DNA from: Alistipes sp.
Lineage (GTDB): Bacteria > Bacteroidota > Bacteroidia > Bacteroidales > Rikenellaceae
DNA length: 35,413 nucleotides
Direction: 5' to 3'
Assembly (NCBI GenBank): GCA_017654125.1
Contig: JAFNYX010000107.1
Coordinates: 1-35,413 of the forward strand
Made by a program: the position numbers and the translations under genes. Shown piece after piece: positions 1-8,743 of the stretch. Each line of letters opens with the position of its first letter. Position 1 is the stretch's first letter. The notes under the pieces were generated by a model. That model was not told the origin of the DNA. It did not search any database and saw only the letters and a program-made list of their open reading frames with translations.

Positions 1-411
1 GCCGTAGCACGCCTGATGCGCATCGTACGGCGAGCCGTCAAACTCGACCGACCGACGGCCCGACTGCTCACAGAGCGGCTCTTGGAGTACGTCAACCATA
101 ACAACCCAACGCGTAGCGCAGACGAGTGGGCGGAGATATGGTACCGCAATTTCGGTCGGTACGCATACAAGTATGATAGAGTTCCGATTCTCATAAAGGG
201 TCGCGAAGTGAGTAACACGCTGAAAGAGGTGTTGGGCGAGGAGCGATTCGATACTCTCTACCAACATTATCGCAAAGAGAGTATTCGTAACATCTCGGCA
301 TACTTTGTCGTAAATCAACTGGATGGTTATTTCCAAAAAAAAGAGCCAACCTTTTCGACGGGTAGTATTTCACGCATAACGAAAAACCTGCACGAGCTGG
401 GCAAATTGTAG
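1..411 (+). CDS. C-terminal part of an unrecognised protein, cut by the left edge
   Basis: The frame is open from the first base and stops at a TAG at 409-411, leaving 136 residues. The first in-window ATG is at 16, but the frame continues upstream of it, so the real start is probably outside the window. The fragment is soluble, charged and rich in Arg, Tyr and Asn, with no membrane segment and no motif I can assign to a family. A weak AT-rich hairpin about 70 nt downstream may end the transcript. I do not recognise a function. Confidence 0.6.
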   Translation, partial: AVARLMRIVRRAVKLDRPTARLLTERLLEYVNHNNPTRSADEWAEIWYRNFGRYAYKYDRVPILIKGREVSNTLKEVLGEERFDTLYQHYRKESIRNISAYFVVNQLDGYFQKKEPTFSTGSISRITKNLHELGKL

Positions 412-479
412 CCCACCCGCAACGAGAAAAAATACTCGTCACGAAGTGCCAAACAAGGGGCAAACAGACAAGAAAACCG

Positions 480-508
480 GAAAAAATCACTGTTTTTGTG
501 ATTTTTTC
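480..508 (+). terminator. AT-rich hairpin, possible terminator of the first gene
   Basis: An 11-bp perfect inverted repeat (480-490 with 498-508) encloses a T-rich 7-nt loop; the 3' arm itself carries six T. It lies about 70 nt after the stop of the first gene and just before the mqnA promoter motif. The stem is AT-rich and no U-run follows the arm, so efficiency is uncertain. Confidence 0.4.
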
Positions 509-541
509 ACCCCGAAAGGCACACTCTATGTAAAAGTTTGT

Positions 542-549
542 TATCTTTG
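542..549 (+). promoter_or_regulatory. Bacteroidetes -7 promoter element for mqnA
   Basis: TATCTTTG matches the Bacteroidetes -7 consensus TAnnTTTG exactly. No TTTG lies at the usual 19-21 nt upstream, so only half of the promoter is visible. Transcription would begin near 556, giving a leader of about 110 nt before the ATG at 666. Confidence 0.5.
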
Positions 550-665
550 CCAACGGATTATGCGCTCGCGCGTGGCACACAACGCACCCGCATTAGGCGC
601 ATACGCAGGTGGGGAGGGAGCAATTCCGCCCCGATGTCGAACCTAAAAAATACCATATATGGACG

Positions 666-1433
666 ATGGCCATTTATCCGAAAATAGCGGCTCTGTCGTA
701 TCTCAATACGACACCATTCATCTATGGTATTCGGCACGAAGGTAATTTCGAGGCCGACCTGTTGCTTACACCCCCATCCGAAACACTCGTCAATTTCGTG
801 GAGGGCAAGGCGGATATCGCTCTGCTCTCGACGGCTGCCGTGCCGTCGCTTGTCGGCGCGGAGATTGTCACCGACTACTGTATCGGTGCTTCGTCGGCCG
901 TACGTACGGTGGTCGTTGTGGGCAACACCCCGATTTCTCGCGTGCGTCGCATTTGGCTCGACGCCCACTCGCGCACCTCGGTACAACTCGCCGGCTATCT
1001 GGCCGCACACCGCTGGCACATCGCGCCCGAGTGGTTGCACATGAGCGACTACTCGGTCATGGAGCAGCCGCAGGAGGGTGACGCGTTTATGATTATCGGC
1101 GACAAGGTCTTCGACTACGAAAACCGCTACGCCTACTCGTACGACCTGGCCGAGGAGTGGATTGCACAGACCTCGCTGCCGTTCGCCTTTGCCGTATGGG
1201 TATCGCGCAAGGGTGTACCTTACTCGGTGCACGACGCGCTACAACGCGCCCTAACCTTCGGTCTGGAGCACATCTACGAAGCGTTGCTCGACAGCCCGTA
1301 TGCCGAGAGAGAGTATGCTTACGAATATCTGACACGCAACATAGACTATCTGTTCGACGAACAGAAACATCGCGCACTTAAAAAGTTTTGGGACTGCGGG
1401 TTGAAGATTCAGCCCAAAGTCAATCCCGGTTGA
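666..1433 (+). CDS. mqnA: Chorismate dehydratase, MqnA family (futalosine menaquinone pathway)
   Basis: This 255-residue protein belongs to the MqnA/MqnD periplasmic-binding-protein fold family. MqnA converts chorismate to 3-enolpyruvyl-benzoate, the entry step of the futalosine route to menaquinone. The N-terminus carries the family signature (AALSYLNTTPFIYG) followed by a PPSETL / GKADIALLSTAAVP segment where family members bind substrate; the order of motifs fits MqnA better than MqnD. I chose ATG 666 over an in-frame GTG at 609 because family homology begins there and the 19 residues between look non-coding. The gene is cytosolic with no signal peptide. No other mqn gene is nearby, so pathway membership rests on family alone. 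Confidence 0.82.
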   Translation: MAIYPKIAALSYLNTTPFIYGIRHEGNFEADLLLTPPSETLVNFVEGKADIALLSTAAVPSLVGAEIVTDYCIGASSAVRTVVVVGNTPISRVRRIWLDAHSRTSVQLAGYLAAHRWHIAPEWLHMSDYSVMEQPQEGDAFMIIGDKVFDYENRYAYSYDLAEEWIAQTSLPFAFAVWVSRKGVPYSVHDALQRALTFGLEHIYEALLDSPYAEREYAYEYLTRNIDYLFDEQKHRALKKFWDCGLKIQPKVNPG

Positions 1434-1571
1434 AGGTAGGCTGGCAACCGGCTCTCGCGTAAAGGGAGCATTGCCACACAAAATCCAGACATCTCCGCAG
1501 GCGGACAATCGCCACCCACACACAGAGGCGGAGCAGACGATTTACTTACACTTAAAAGGGGGAACTTTACA

Positions 1572-2558
1572 GTGATTACAATCTATCTGAAACAGTACAA
1601 CAAGATAATCCGAAACGCCGATACAGAACTCTTCGACGATTTGGGTTACGACGATATTTTGTGGGTTGACATGGTGCAGCCAACCATCAAGGAGCAGAAG
1701 GCGGTCGAGAACTTTATGGAGATCAGCTTGCAGACCAAGCAGCAGGTCGAGGAGATTGAGTCCACCTCGAAGTACTCCGAGACGGAGAACGCCATCATCT
1801 CCAACTCCAACTTCTTCGTTCCGGTCGGAGGCGACAGCTTCGAGGTCGAGCCGGTGTCGTTCATCCTCTCCAACGAGGGTGTGCTCGTCTCGGTGCGTCA
1901 GGCCGATATGCGCACGTTCCGCGAGGCAGAGAAGCGCTTGCAGATGAACTATCGCAGTTATTCGACCGGCTACCACATCCTCATCTCATTGCTCGAAGTG
2001 CGTATCGACTTCGACGCCGACCTCGTCGAGTTGGTCGGCCGTCAGGTTTCGACCCTCAGCAAGGACATCAGCCGCGAGGATACCATCGACAAGGAGATTA
2101 TCCACCGTATCAATATGTTGCAGGAGCGTACGATGGTCCTTCGCGAGAACATTTTCGACCGTCAGCGCGTACTCTCGGGCATCCTTCGCTCGGAGCGATT
2201 CCCGAACGATATCTATCCACGTCTGCAACTTATGATTAAGGACGTAAACTCGCTCATCAGCCATACCGACTTCTCGTTCCAACGTCTGGACTATATCCAG
2301 GATTCGGCGCTCGGTCTGATTAACATCGAGCAAAACGAGGTGGTGAAGATATTCTCGGTGGCTGCGGTAGTCTTTCTGCCGGCGACGCTCGTGGCAAGTA
2401 TCTACGGTATGAACTTCCGTTTTATGCCCGAACTCGATTGGGTCTGGACGCTGCCTAACGGTTGGAACATCCCGCTCGGTTACATCTTTGCGCTGGGGTT
2501 GATGATACTCGCATCGGGACTGACGATGGGCTATTTTCGATATAAAAAGTGGTTATAA
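1572..2558 (+). CDS. corA: CorA family Mg2+/Co2+ channel
   Basis: The 328-residue product has CorA architecture: a long soluble, largely helical N-terminal domain (about 1-250) followed by two C-terminal membrane helices (about 257-278 and 301-321). The diagnostic YGMN motif sits at the end of TM1 (G279-M280-N281), followed by a short periplasmic loop rich in Trp, Glu and Asp and a basic C-terminus. CorA forms a pentameric inner-membrane channel for Mg2+, in some members Co2+ or Ni2+. Translation starts at a GTG preceded by an AG-rich run (AAAAGGGGGAA). It begins 138 nt after mqnA with no clear promoter between them, and the next gene starts only 12 nt after its stop. Confidence 0.93.
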   Translation: MITIYLKQYNKIIRNADTELFDDLGYDDILWVDMVQPTIKEQKAVENFMEISLQTKQQVEEIESTSKYSETENAIISNSNFFVPVGGDSFEVEPVSFILSNEGVLVSVRQADMRTFREAEKRLQMNYRSYSTGYHILISLLEVRIDFDADLVELVGRQVSTLSKDISREDTIDKEIIHRINMLQERTMVLRENIFDRQRVLSGILRSERFPNDIYPRLQLMIKDVNSLISHTDFSFQRLDYIQDSALGLINIEQNEVVKIFSVAAVVFLPATLVASIYGMNFRFMPELDWVWTLPNGWNIPLGYIFALGLMILASGLTMGYFRYKKWL

Positions 2559-2570
2559 ACATCTCGCACT

Positions 2571-3878
2571 ATGAGACAAATTAATATTTCGAAATCCGTA
2601 CCCGTCGTAGGCGAGTACGATGTTGTCGTATGTGGTGGCGGCCCTGCGGGTTTCGTTGCGGCGGTTGCTGCGGCACGCGAAGGCGCACGAGTAGCACTCG
2701 TCGAGCGATTCGGCTTTCTGGGCGGAATGGCTACGGCGGGTTTGGTCGCTCCGCTCAGCGTCTTTACTTACAACAAGCAGTTGGTCATCGGCGGTATTCC
2801 GTGGGAGTTTATCGGCCGCTTGGTCGAGATGGGTGGCGGTCATGTAGAGCATCCGCTCGGCAACGTGGCGTTCGACCCCGAACTCTACAAACTCTGCATG
2901 CAGCGCATGGCCGAGGAGGCAGGCATTACACTCTATATGAACTCCTATCTGTCGGGTTGTACCCTCTGCGAGGGGGCGATTCAAGAGGTTGTCATCGAGA
3001 ACAAGAACGGCTCGGAGGCACTCTCTGCCCGCATGTTTATCGACGCTACGGGCGATGCCGACCTGGCAGCTATGGCGGGCGTGGAGATGCAACCACAGGA
3101 GGGTGCGCCGCTACAACCACTCTCGACATACTTCATCCTCGGTGGTGTCGATACCTCGTCGCCACTCGTACACGAGGCGATGCACCACAATAAGCAGGGC
3201 GAAAACTGCCACTGCCTACCTATCCGCGAGGCACTTTTGGCGCGTGCCGAGGAGTTGGGACTACCCGAGTTCGGTGGCCCGTGGTTCTGCACGACGTTGC
3301 ACGAGGGTTGCGTAGCGGTGAATATGACCCGCACGGCAGGCAACGCTTGCGACAATCGCGACTACACGCGTGCCGAGTCACGTCTGCGCGAGGATGTATT
3401 CCGTATGGCAGCCATTCTGCGCGACAATTTCGAGGAGTTCCGTGGCTGCTACGTTGCAGCCGTAGCCCCACAGGCCGGTATCCGCGAAACGCGCCGCATC
3501 AAGGGCGTACACACCATCACGGCCGACGAATACGTTTCGGCCTACCGCTACGAGGACAGCATCTCGCGCGGTGCTCATCCGATTGATATCCACGCAACGC
3601 AGGGTTCGTCGCAGGTGACCATCTTCCTCGACTCGCCGGCCTACGTTCCGTATCGTTCGCTCATCGCGCCGTCGCATCCGAATCTGCTCGTTGCCGGTCG
3701 CTCGCTGTCGGCCGACCGCAAGGCGTTCGCATCGTTGCGCGTACAGGCGAGTTGTATGGGTACAGGGCAAGCGGCAGGTGTTGCAGCAGCGCAGTGTGCC
3801 GCACGTGGTTGCACGGTGCAGGAGGCCGACATCGAGCAACTTCGCTCGCGACTCACAGCCATCGGTGCACAGATTTAA
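2571..3878 (+). CDS. FAD-dependent oxidoreductase (FAD_oxidored family)
   Basis: This 435-residue flavoprotein has an N-terminal Rossmann dinucleotide-binding motif (VVCGGGPAGFVAA, about residues 19-31) ending in an acidic residue at the second strand (LVER), followed by the FLGGMATAG element typical of the PF12831 group. A second FAD-contacting segment lies near the C-terminus (LLVAGRSLSAD, then a Cys-Met-Gly-Thr-Gly-Gln-Ala-Ala-Gly stretch). No signal peptide or membrane segment is seen. The substrate cannot be told from sequence. It sits 12 nt after corA and 83 nt before a sodium:solute symporter, so co-expression with transport of an organic solute is possible but inferred. Confidence 0.88.
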   Translation: MRQINISKSVPVVGEYDVVVCGGGPAGFVAAVAAAREGARVALVERFGFLGGMATAGLVAPLSVFTYNKQLVIGGIPWEFIGRLVEMGGGHVEHPLGNVAFDPELYKLCMQRMAEEAGITLYMNSYLSGCTLCEGAIQEVVIENKNGSEALSARMFIDATGDADLAAMAGVEMQPQEGAPLQPLSTYFILGGVDTSSPLVHEAMHHNKQGENCHCLPIREALLARAEELGLPEFGGPWFCTTLHEGCVAVNMTRTAGNACDNRDYTRAESRLREDVFRMAAILRDNFEEFRGCYVAAVAPQAGIRETRRIKGVHTITADEYVSAYRYEDSISRGAHPIDIHATQGSSQVTIFLDSPAYVPYRSLIAPSHPNLLVAGRSLSADRKAFASLRVQASCMGTGQAAGVAAAQCAARGCTVQEADIEQLRSRLTAIGAQI

Positions 3879-3961
3879 GCCGGCAGAAACACGGCTCTAC
3901 TTCAAGCCCTCTCCACCAAAAAAAAAGAATAAACGAAAAATAACCTAAACACAACTTCAAT

Positions 3962-5698
3962 ATGGTATTACTCGATTATATCGTTGTATGTTTCTATTTC
4001 TTGGGATTGATTTTCGTGAGTTGGCTCACCTCGCGCAACATTCGCAAGTCGGAGGATATGTTTATCGCCGGTCGTAATTCGTCGTGGTGGCTCTCTGGTA
4101 TGTCAACCTACATGACACTCTTCTCGGCCAGCACGTTCGTCATCTGGGGTGGCGTGGCCTATCGTTCGGGAGTTGTTGCCGCGCTGATTGGCAATATGCT
4201 CGGCTTCGCGAGTTTCCTCATAGGTCGCTTTTTGGCAGGCAAGTGGCGAGAGATGAAGATTTCGTCGCCGGCCGAGTTCCTCACCATCCGCTTCGGTCGT
4301 CGCACACTCAACCTCTACACGCTGCTCGGCATCATCGGTCGCGGCTTCCATACCGCCGTAGCGCTCTACGCCATCGCAATCGTGATGTCAACGCTCATGG
4401 TGTTGCCCGAAGGTCACTTTATGGCTGGCGCGAACGGCCATCTGTCGGTCAGCTGGGGCATCTTGATTTTGGGAGTCATCACACTGCTCTACACCGTTTT
4501 GGGCGGCTTCCTTGCGGTACTTATGACCGACGTCATCCAGTTTGGCGTACTCATTACGGTCGTAATCTTCATGTTGCCACTCTCGATGAACGCTATCGGA
4601 GGTCTCGACAACTTTGTGGCTTCGGCTCCGGAGGGCTATTTCACGCCGGTTAGCCAAGAGTATCCGTGGTTCTGGCTCATTCTGTGGTTCTTCATCAACG
4701 CCTTCACCATCGGTGGCGATTGGCCTTTCGTGCAGCGATATATCAGCGTGCCGACCAAGAGCGATGCACGCAAGAGCACCTATCTGGTAGGCGCACTCTA
4801 CCTCATAACACCGATTATATGGTACCTGCCTGCTATGGCATACCACACAATCAACCCCGACGCAAATCCGGAACAGGCCTATATCCTCATGAGCGACCAC
4901 GTTCTGATGAAGGGTATGCTCGGCGTGATGCTCGCCGCAATGGTCTCGGCAACGCTCTCGACCGTTTCGGGTACGCTCAACGTCTTTGCAAACGTCTTTA
5001 CCTATGATATATATAAGGAGCGCCACCCACAGGCCTCCGACAGCCAACTCATCCGCACGGGCCGCATCTTTACCTTCATCTTCGGAGCAACCATCACACT
5101 GCTCGCGCTGCTGATTCCGTATGCAGGTGGCGCGGAGAAGGTTGTCGTAACGGTGCTGACGATGATTATCGGCCCACTCTACATTCCTTCGGTGTGGGGA
5201 GTCTTCTCGCGCCGACTCACCCAACGCCACGTACTGCTTACGATGGGCATCACCTATCTGTTCGGCATCTTCGGCCTGGCTTTCAAGTTTAACGCACAGG
5301 TACGCGCCACGTTCGATTGGTTGAACCCTAACGTACTCGAATCCATCATCGGACTCATCGTTCCGGTCGCACTGCTCGCCATTATGGAGGTGTGGGCACG
5401 CGCAAAGGGTACGCGCGACAAGGGCTTCGACCGCATCGCCGAGATGGTGGACCCAACGGCCAACGTCGAGCCGACCGCCGAGATGAAACGCGCCGTAAAG
5501 CACTTCTCGCATATGGCTATCTCGTGCTTTGTCGCCACACTCGGGTGTATCTCTGTGTTGCTCTTCGGCTTGCTCTGCTTCGAAGAGTATGAGCCGTCGG
5601 TCGAGCGCATTATGATATGGGGATGCGTGACTATGCTCCTGCTCTCTGCGGCATATATCATCTACCGCGTCATCGACGCACGCCGCTCAAAAGAGTAG
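3962..5698 (+). CDS. Sodium:solute symporter (SSS family)
   Basis: The 578-residue protein has about 13-14 hydrophobic segments spread along its length and an SSS-type start (LDYIVVCFYFLGLIFVSWLT, then a basic loop with SEDMFIAGR and SSWWLSGMS). SSS transporters couple Na+ entry to uptake of sugars, amino acids, nucleosides or carboxylates; the ligand here is unknown. A hydrophilic stretch near 475-505 separates the last helices. It may form a unit with the upstream FAD oxidoreductase, and a strong terminator lies 28 nt after its stop. The family call is secure. Confidence 0.9.
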   Translation: MVLLDYIVVCFYFLGLIFVSWLTSRNIRKSEDMFIAGRNSSWWLSGMSTYMTLFSASTFVIWGGVAYRSGVVAALIGNMLGFASFLIGRFLAGKWREMKISSPAEFLTIRFGRRTLNLYTLLGIIGRGFHTAVALYAIAIVMSTLMVLPEGHFMAGANGHLSVSWGILILGVITLLYTVLGGFLAVLMTDVIQFGVLITVVIFMLPLSMNAIGGLDNFVASAPEGYFTPVSQEYPWFWLILWFFINAFTIGGDWPFVQRYISVPTKSDARKSTYLVGALYLITPIIWYLPAMAYHTINPDANPEQAYILMSDHVLMKGMLGVMLAAMVSATLSTVSGTLNVFANVFTYDIYKERHPQASDSQLIRTGRIFTFIFGATITLLALLIPYAGGAEKVVVTVLTMIIGPLYIPSVWGVFSRRLTQRHVLLTMGITYLFGIFGLAFKFNAQVRATFDWLNPNVLESIIGLIVPVALLAIMEVWARAKGTRDKGFDRIAEMVDPTANVEPTAEMKRAVKHFSHMAISCFVATLGCISVLLFGLLCFEEYEPSVERIMIWGCVTMLLLSAAYIIYRVIDARRSKE

Positions 5699-5725
5699 TC
5701 GCTAACCGAGCAGGTACATTCAAAA

Positions 5726-5760
5726 AAAACGGTTGTTCCAAGATGCGGAACAACCGTTTT
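5726..5760. terminator. Strong bidirectional intrinsic terminator
   Basis: A 14-bp perfect stem (5726-5739 with 5747-5760) encloses a 7-nt loop. The + strand ends in TTTT after a GC-rich core, closing the symporter transcript. On the - strand the same stem is followed by eight T (complement of 5722-5729), closing the sigma factor / small ORF transcript. It lies between two convergent units. Confidence 0.9.
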
Positions 5761-5785
5761 GTGTTAAAACTTGGGGGGTGTCAAA

Positions 5786-5923
5786 TCAAGTAGTTGGGCA
5801 GAGAGCCTCGGAGAGCAATGCATCCAACATCATCAAATCGGGCTCACCGCAGATGACTTTCTCCAAAAGCAGTTCGTAATCCTCAACCCACTCGCGGCAC
5901 TTAAAATCGTCTAATTTTCTCAT
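5786..5923 (-). CDS. 45-residue small protein downstream of an ECF sigma factor
   Basis: An ATG-initiated 45-codon ORF starts 69 nt after the sigma factor stop, in the same direction, and ends 26 nt before the shared bidirectional terminator. The product (MRKLDDFKCREWVEDYELL at the start, ending LCPTT) is acidic, has three Cys (9, 25, 42) and looks mostly helical; no membrane segment or signal peptide is seen. I do not recognise it. Position between the sigma gene and the terminator, plus sense codon use like the neighbours, argues that it is real and co-transcribed. A role as a sigma-associated regulator would be speculation. Confidence 0.55.
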   Translation of the reverse strand: MRKLDDFKCREWVEDYELLLEKVICGEPDLMMLDALLSEALCPTT

Positions 5924-5992
5924 AGGCGGATGGTTTTGCGTTTACTTTCGATTGTATAACGCACCACCCGCGTCGTTTATTGTGCGAAGCGA

Positions 5993-6577
5993 TTAACTCA
6001 ACGCGAGATTTTTATCTTTAATCATCTTGCGCAAGTTGATGAGCGCATAACGCATACGTCCGAGTGCAGTGTTGATGCTCACGCCCGTTTGGTCGGCTAT
6101 CTCCTTGAAACTCAACCCTGAATAGTAGCGTAACATCACCACTTCGCGTTGTTCGTCAGGCAGTTGCTCAACAAGAGCACGCACCTGCTCCGAGGTCTGG
6201 TCGGCAACAATATCATCCTCGACCGTACGCTCTGCGAAACGCATCGTGCCAAGTACGTTGTAGCCGGCACTCGACTCGCCCAGCATCGGCGCCGACGAAG
6301 AGGCGCGGAAGTAGTCGATAACTTTGTTGTGAGCAATACGCAGCACCCACGAGAGGAACTTTCCGCCCTCGGCATACTTACCCTCGTCGATGACGCGCAC
6401 CGCCTTGATAAAGGTCTCCTGGAAGATATCGTCAGCCACATCCGCATCTTTTACCATCATGCGGATATAGTCGCGTACGCGACGACTGTATTTTTCGATG
6501 AGTGAAGAAATGGCACTTCGATCGCCTTGCAGATAACTATTGAGCAACACTTGGTCGCTTGACATCTGTACGTTCAT
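5993..6577 (-). CDS. ECF-type RNA polymerase sigma-70 factor
   Basis: The 194-residue protein has the two-domain layout of extracytoplasmic-function sigma factors: region 2 at about 12-92, including DIFQETFIKA (50-59) for core binding and -10 recognition, and region 4 at about 128-185 with a helix-turn-helix (LSFKEIADQTGVSINTALGRM). The linker between them is short, with no regions 1.1 or 3. Unusually for this phylum the start has a good Shine-Dalgarno (GAAAGGAG, 6584-6591, 6 nt before ATG). No membrane anti-sigma gene is adjacent; only a 45-codon ORF follows. This resembles the widespread stand-alone RpoE-like ECF sigma factors of Bacteroidetes, so regulation by an anti-sigma factor is not evident here. 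Confidence 0.93.
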   Translation of the reverse strand: MNVQMSSDQVLLNSYLQGDRSAISSLIEKYSRRVRDYIRMMVKDADVADDIFQETFIKAVRVIDEGKYAEGGKFLSWVLRIAHNKVIDYFRASSSAPMLGESSAGYNVLGTMRFAERTVEDDIVADQTSEQVRALVEQLPDEQREVVMLRYYSGLSFKEIADQTGVSINTALGRMRYALINLRKMIKDKNLALS

Positions 6578-6891
6578 ACTCTTCTCCTTTCTTATAATAA
6601 TGTTAAAAGAGTAGAATTTTCTTCAATAGGCGTATCGGTTTTAATTGTTACTAATTCTTATTTGTGCCAACAGTTTTGGTTGGTTTGCGACTGCAAGATA
6701 ACACATTTTTTTGTCACCTCCAAATCGGCCTCCGGTCGCAACCACTCTCAAAGCCGTCGCCGAAAAGAGCAAAAACAGTGCCGAAACCACATTCTCGCAC
6801 CGTTTTTTTGAAAAAACTGTCGCTGTGCGCCGTCGGGCGAATCGACCATAAGTCGCGGTGAATCGACTATCGAATATTACCCGCAATGGTA
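6578..6891. other. 314-nt AT-rich gap between sigma factor and CDF genes
   Basis: No gene is convincing here. On the - strand a partial -7 promoter match (TATCTTGC, complement of 6693-6700) could drive the sigma factor from about 6686. A compact T7/A6 palindrome lies at about 6803-6818, downstream of the CDF stop, but it lacks a GC stem and is a poor terminator candidate. Confidence 0.4.
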
Positions 6892-7794
6892 CTATTTTCG
6901 AGGTTCGACGTGGATTGCGATGTAGGTTTGTTCGCCAAATCGCTCTTTGAGACGCGACTCGATTTTGCGCGTGATTTCGTGCGATGCGAGAACCGACATC
7001 TCCCCTTCAACGCGAATATGAACCTCGACTGCGATATTCGAGCCAATACGGCGCGTGCGTAGGTTATGTGGCGTGGAGACCTCGGGCATCTCCGCAATGA
7101 TGGCGAGAATCTCCTCCTCCTGCTCACGCGACAAACTCTTTTCCAGCAGGTCGGCAAGCGCTGTTCCGCAGAGGTCGTATGCCACCTTGATAATCAGTGC
7201 AGCCACAACGATTGCCGCTATCGGGTCGGCAATGCGCCACTTCTCGCCGAGGAGGTATGCCGCAGCAATACCGAGCAGTGCGCCAATCGACGAGAGGGCA
7301 TCGCTGCGATGGTGCCACGCATTTGCCACCACCGACGGGCTACCAAGACGACGACCCACACGCACCGTATAGTGGTAGAGCAACTCCTTTACGACTATGG
7401 ATACACCCGCCGCAACGATTGCTATCATCCCCGGACGCGGCAACACCTCGCCAGCCGCAACCGCCGCTATCTTCTTCGCGCTATCGACCAACACCTCCAC
7501 ACCGACGGCTGCGAGTGCTACGCCGATGATGAGCGAACCGAGGGTTTCGTACTTACCATGCCCCCAATCATGGTCGTCGTCGCGCGGTTTTGTGCTGATG
7601 CGGACAAATGCCAACACGACGATATCGGTCGCAAAGTCCGATGCCGAGTGGATGGCGTCGGCAATCATCGCACCACTTCGACCGACAATACCCGCTACGA
7701 GTTTGAAGGCAAAGAGTGCGACATTGACAAACATACCGAGCAGTGTTGCTCGGTATATCTCACGCGTTCGATGGTCGGTTGTAGCCTCTTTCAT
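6892..7794 (-). CDS. Cation diffusion facilitator family metal exporter
   Basis: The 300-residue protein has six predicted membrane helices followed by a C-terminal cytoplasmic domain (about 215-300). The transport-site residues are visible: HSASD in TM2 (H49, D53) and HHRSD in TM5 (H161, D165), and the HDWGHGKYE loop after TM2 is typical of the family. The His/Asp set suggests Zn2+ preference, since Mn2+ or Fe2+ members often have Asp/Asp in TM2; this is inference. CDF dimers exchange a divalent cation for protons across the inner membrane. The gene starts 3 nt after the SGNH hydrolase stop, so the two are very likely co-transcribed. Confidence 0.93.
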   Translation of the reverse strand: MKEATTDHRTREIYRATLLGMFVNVALFAFKLVAGIVGRSGAMIADAIHSASDFATDIVVLAFVRISTKPRDDDHDWGHGKYETLGSLIIGVALAAVGVEVLVDSAKKIAAVAAGEVLPRPGMIAIVAAGVSIVVKELLYHYTVRVGRRLGSPSVVANAWHHRSDALSSIGALLGIAAAYLLGEKWRIADPIAAIVVAALIIKVAYDLCGTALADLLEKSLSREQEEEILAIIAEMPEVSTPHNLRTRRIGSNIAVEVHIRVEGEMSVLASHEITRKIESRLKERFGEQTYIAIHVEPRK

Positions 7795-7797
7795 CGT

Positions 7798-8664
7798 CTA
7801 ATCGAGTTTTGCGGGATAACCCAACAGTTGATATGCCAAACATCGCGCCATACGCAGATGTCCCTCGCCGTTTGGATGAAGTCGGTCGCGACGGCGGCGT
7901 CCCGATTTAGAGTCGCTTTCGAGCGCGGCACGGCGCCAATACGGAGCATTTGCTTCGGCAAGCGGATACAAGCCGCTGATGGCATTCATATCTATCACAG
8001 GCACAGCCCACACGTTGCCCGCCTCCTTAACCACTTCGACATAAGCGTCGATATACTCGCCGATGCCGTTGGCGTAGCGTTCGTCAGGCTGGATGTTTCT
8101 ATCCGAAAGGAACGCATCGCCACGATGCAGCGGTGTGAGAAGGATTATCTGCTTGGTCGGGTAGGCCTCCTTCAACTTCGACATTGCGATATTGATGCGG
8201 CCACGCAACGTCGAGCCGTCCATGAGGATTGTGCGTTGTTTGCGCTCCGCCACGACACCCGTCGCAGCCCCCTTCGGACCCGAAACCTCCACCTGTACGA
8301 CCTCCTCCGAGAACCACTCTCCGAGCGGTACATTCTTATTGAAGTCGTTGGTGCCGACAAAAATCATTATCGCATCAATCTCCTCTCCACGCTCGGCGAT
8401 GAGTCGGTCGGTCTGCCCGGGAATGTGTCGCCACTCGTGGCCGCTGATGCCATATACCGCCGAGCGAGTACCGAGCAGACGTTCGAGATAGAGCCAATAG
8501 GTGTCGTTAAGACCTTGCTCGACCTGACGCGTCTCGGTAATCGAGTCGCCGAGGTACGCAACACGCGCGCCTCGCCACTGGCTCTCGATTTCGACCCTCT
8601 GCTTTGCCGTGGCGGACAATGCCAGAGAACACATCATTACGATAAGTATCGCCGCTTGTTTCAT
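7798..8664 (-). CDS. Secreted SGNH/GDSL-family hydrolase
   Basis: The 288-residue product begins with a signal peptide (basic MKQ, hydrophobic core, cleavage near ALSATA-KQ). The SGNH blocks are in order: YLGDSIT with catalytic Ser41, a Gly in block II (GISGHE), GTNDF (104-108) and a C-terminal DRLHPNGEGH with Asp260/His263. Family members are esterases, lipases or carbohydrate deacetylases; the substrate is not visible. I chose the ATG at 8664 because an upstream in-frame start at 8712 adds 16 polar residues before the signal peptide. It forms a tight pair with the CDF exporter and follows proS by 79 nt. Confidence 0.88.
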   Translation of the reverse strand: MKQAAILIVMMCSLALSATAKQRVEIESQWRGARVAYLGDSITETRQVEQGLNDTYWLYLERLLGTRSAVYGISGHEWRHIPGQTDRLIAERGEEIDAIMIFVGTNDFNKNVPLGEWFSEEVVQVEVSGPKGAATGVVAERKQRTILMDGSTLRGRINIAMSKLKEAYPTKQIILLTPLHRGDAFLSDRNIQPDERYANGIGEYIDAYVEVVKEAGNVWAVPVIDMNAISGLYPLAEANAPYWRRAALESDSKSGRRRRDRLHPNGEGHLRMARCLAYQLLGYPAKLD

Positions 8665-8743
8665 CCCTTTGTGCGAATATCTTTTGGGGCGCGCATTATC
8701 TGCCCGCCCCATTGATTTACGTTGCTTAAATCACAGTTATCTA

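Noticed and set aside
191..580. 129-codon - strand frame near the left edge
   Set aside because: It overlaps the end of the first gene and the AT-rich hairpin; composition does not look coding.
8686..8710. GGGGCG / CGCCCC hairpin between proS and the SGNH gene
   Set aside because: The stem is only six pairs and no T-run follows it on the - strand, so it is not called a terminator.
7066..8715. 549-codon + strand frame across the CDF and SGNH genes
   Set aside because: It is in antisense register with both real genes and has no recognisable domain.
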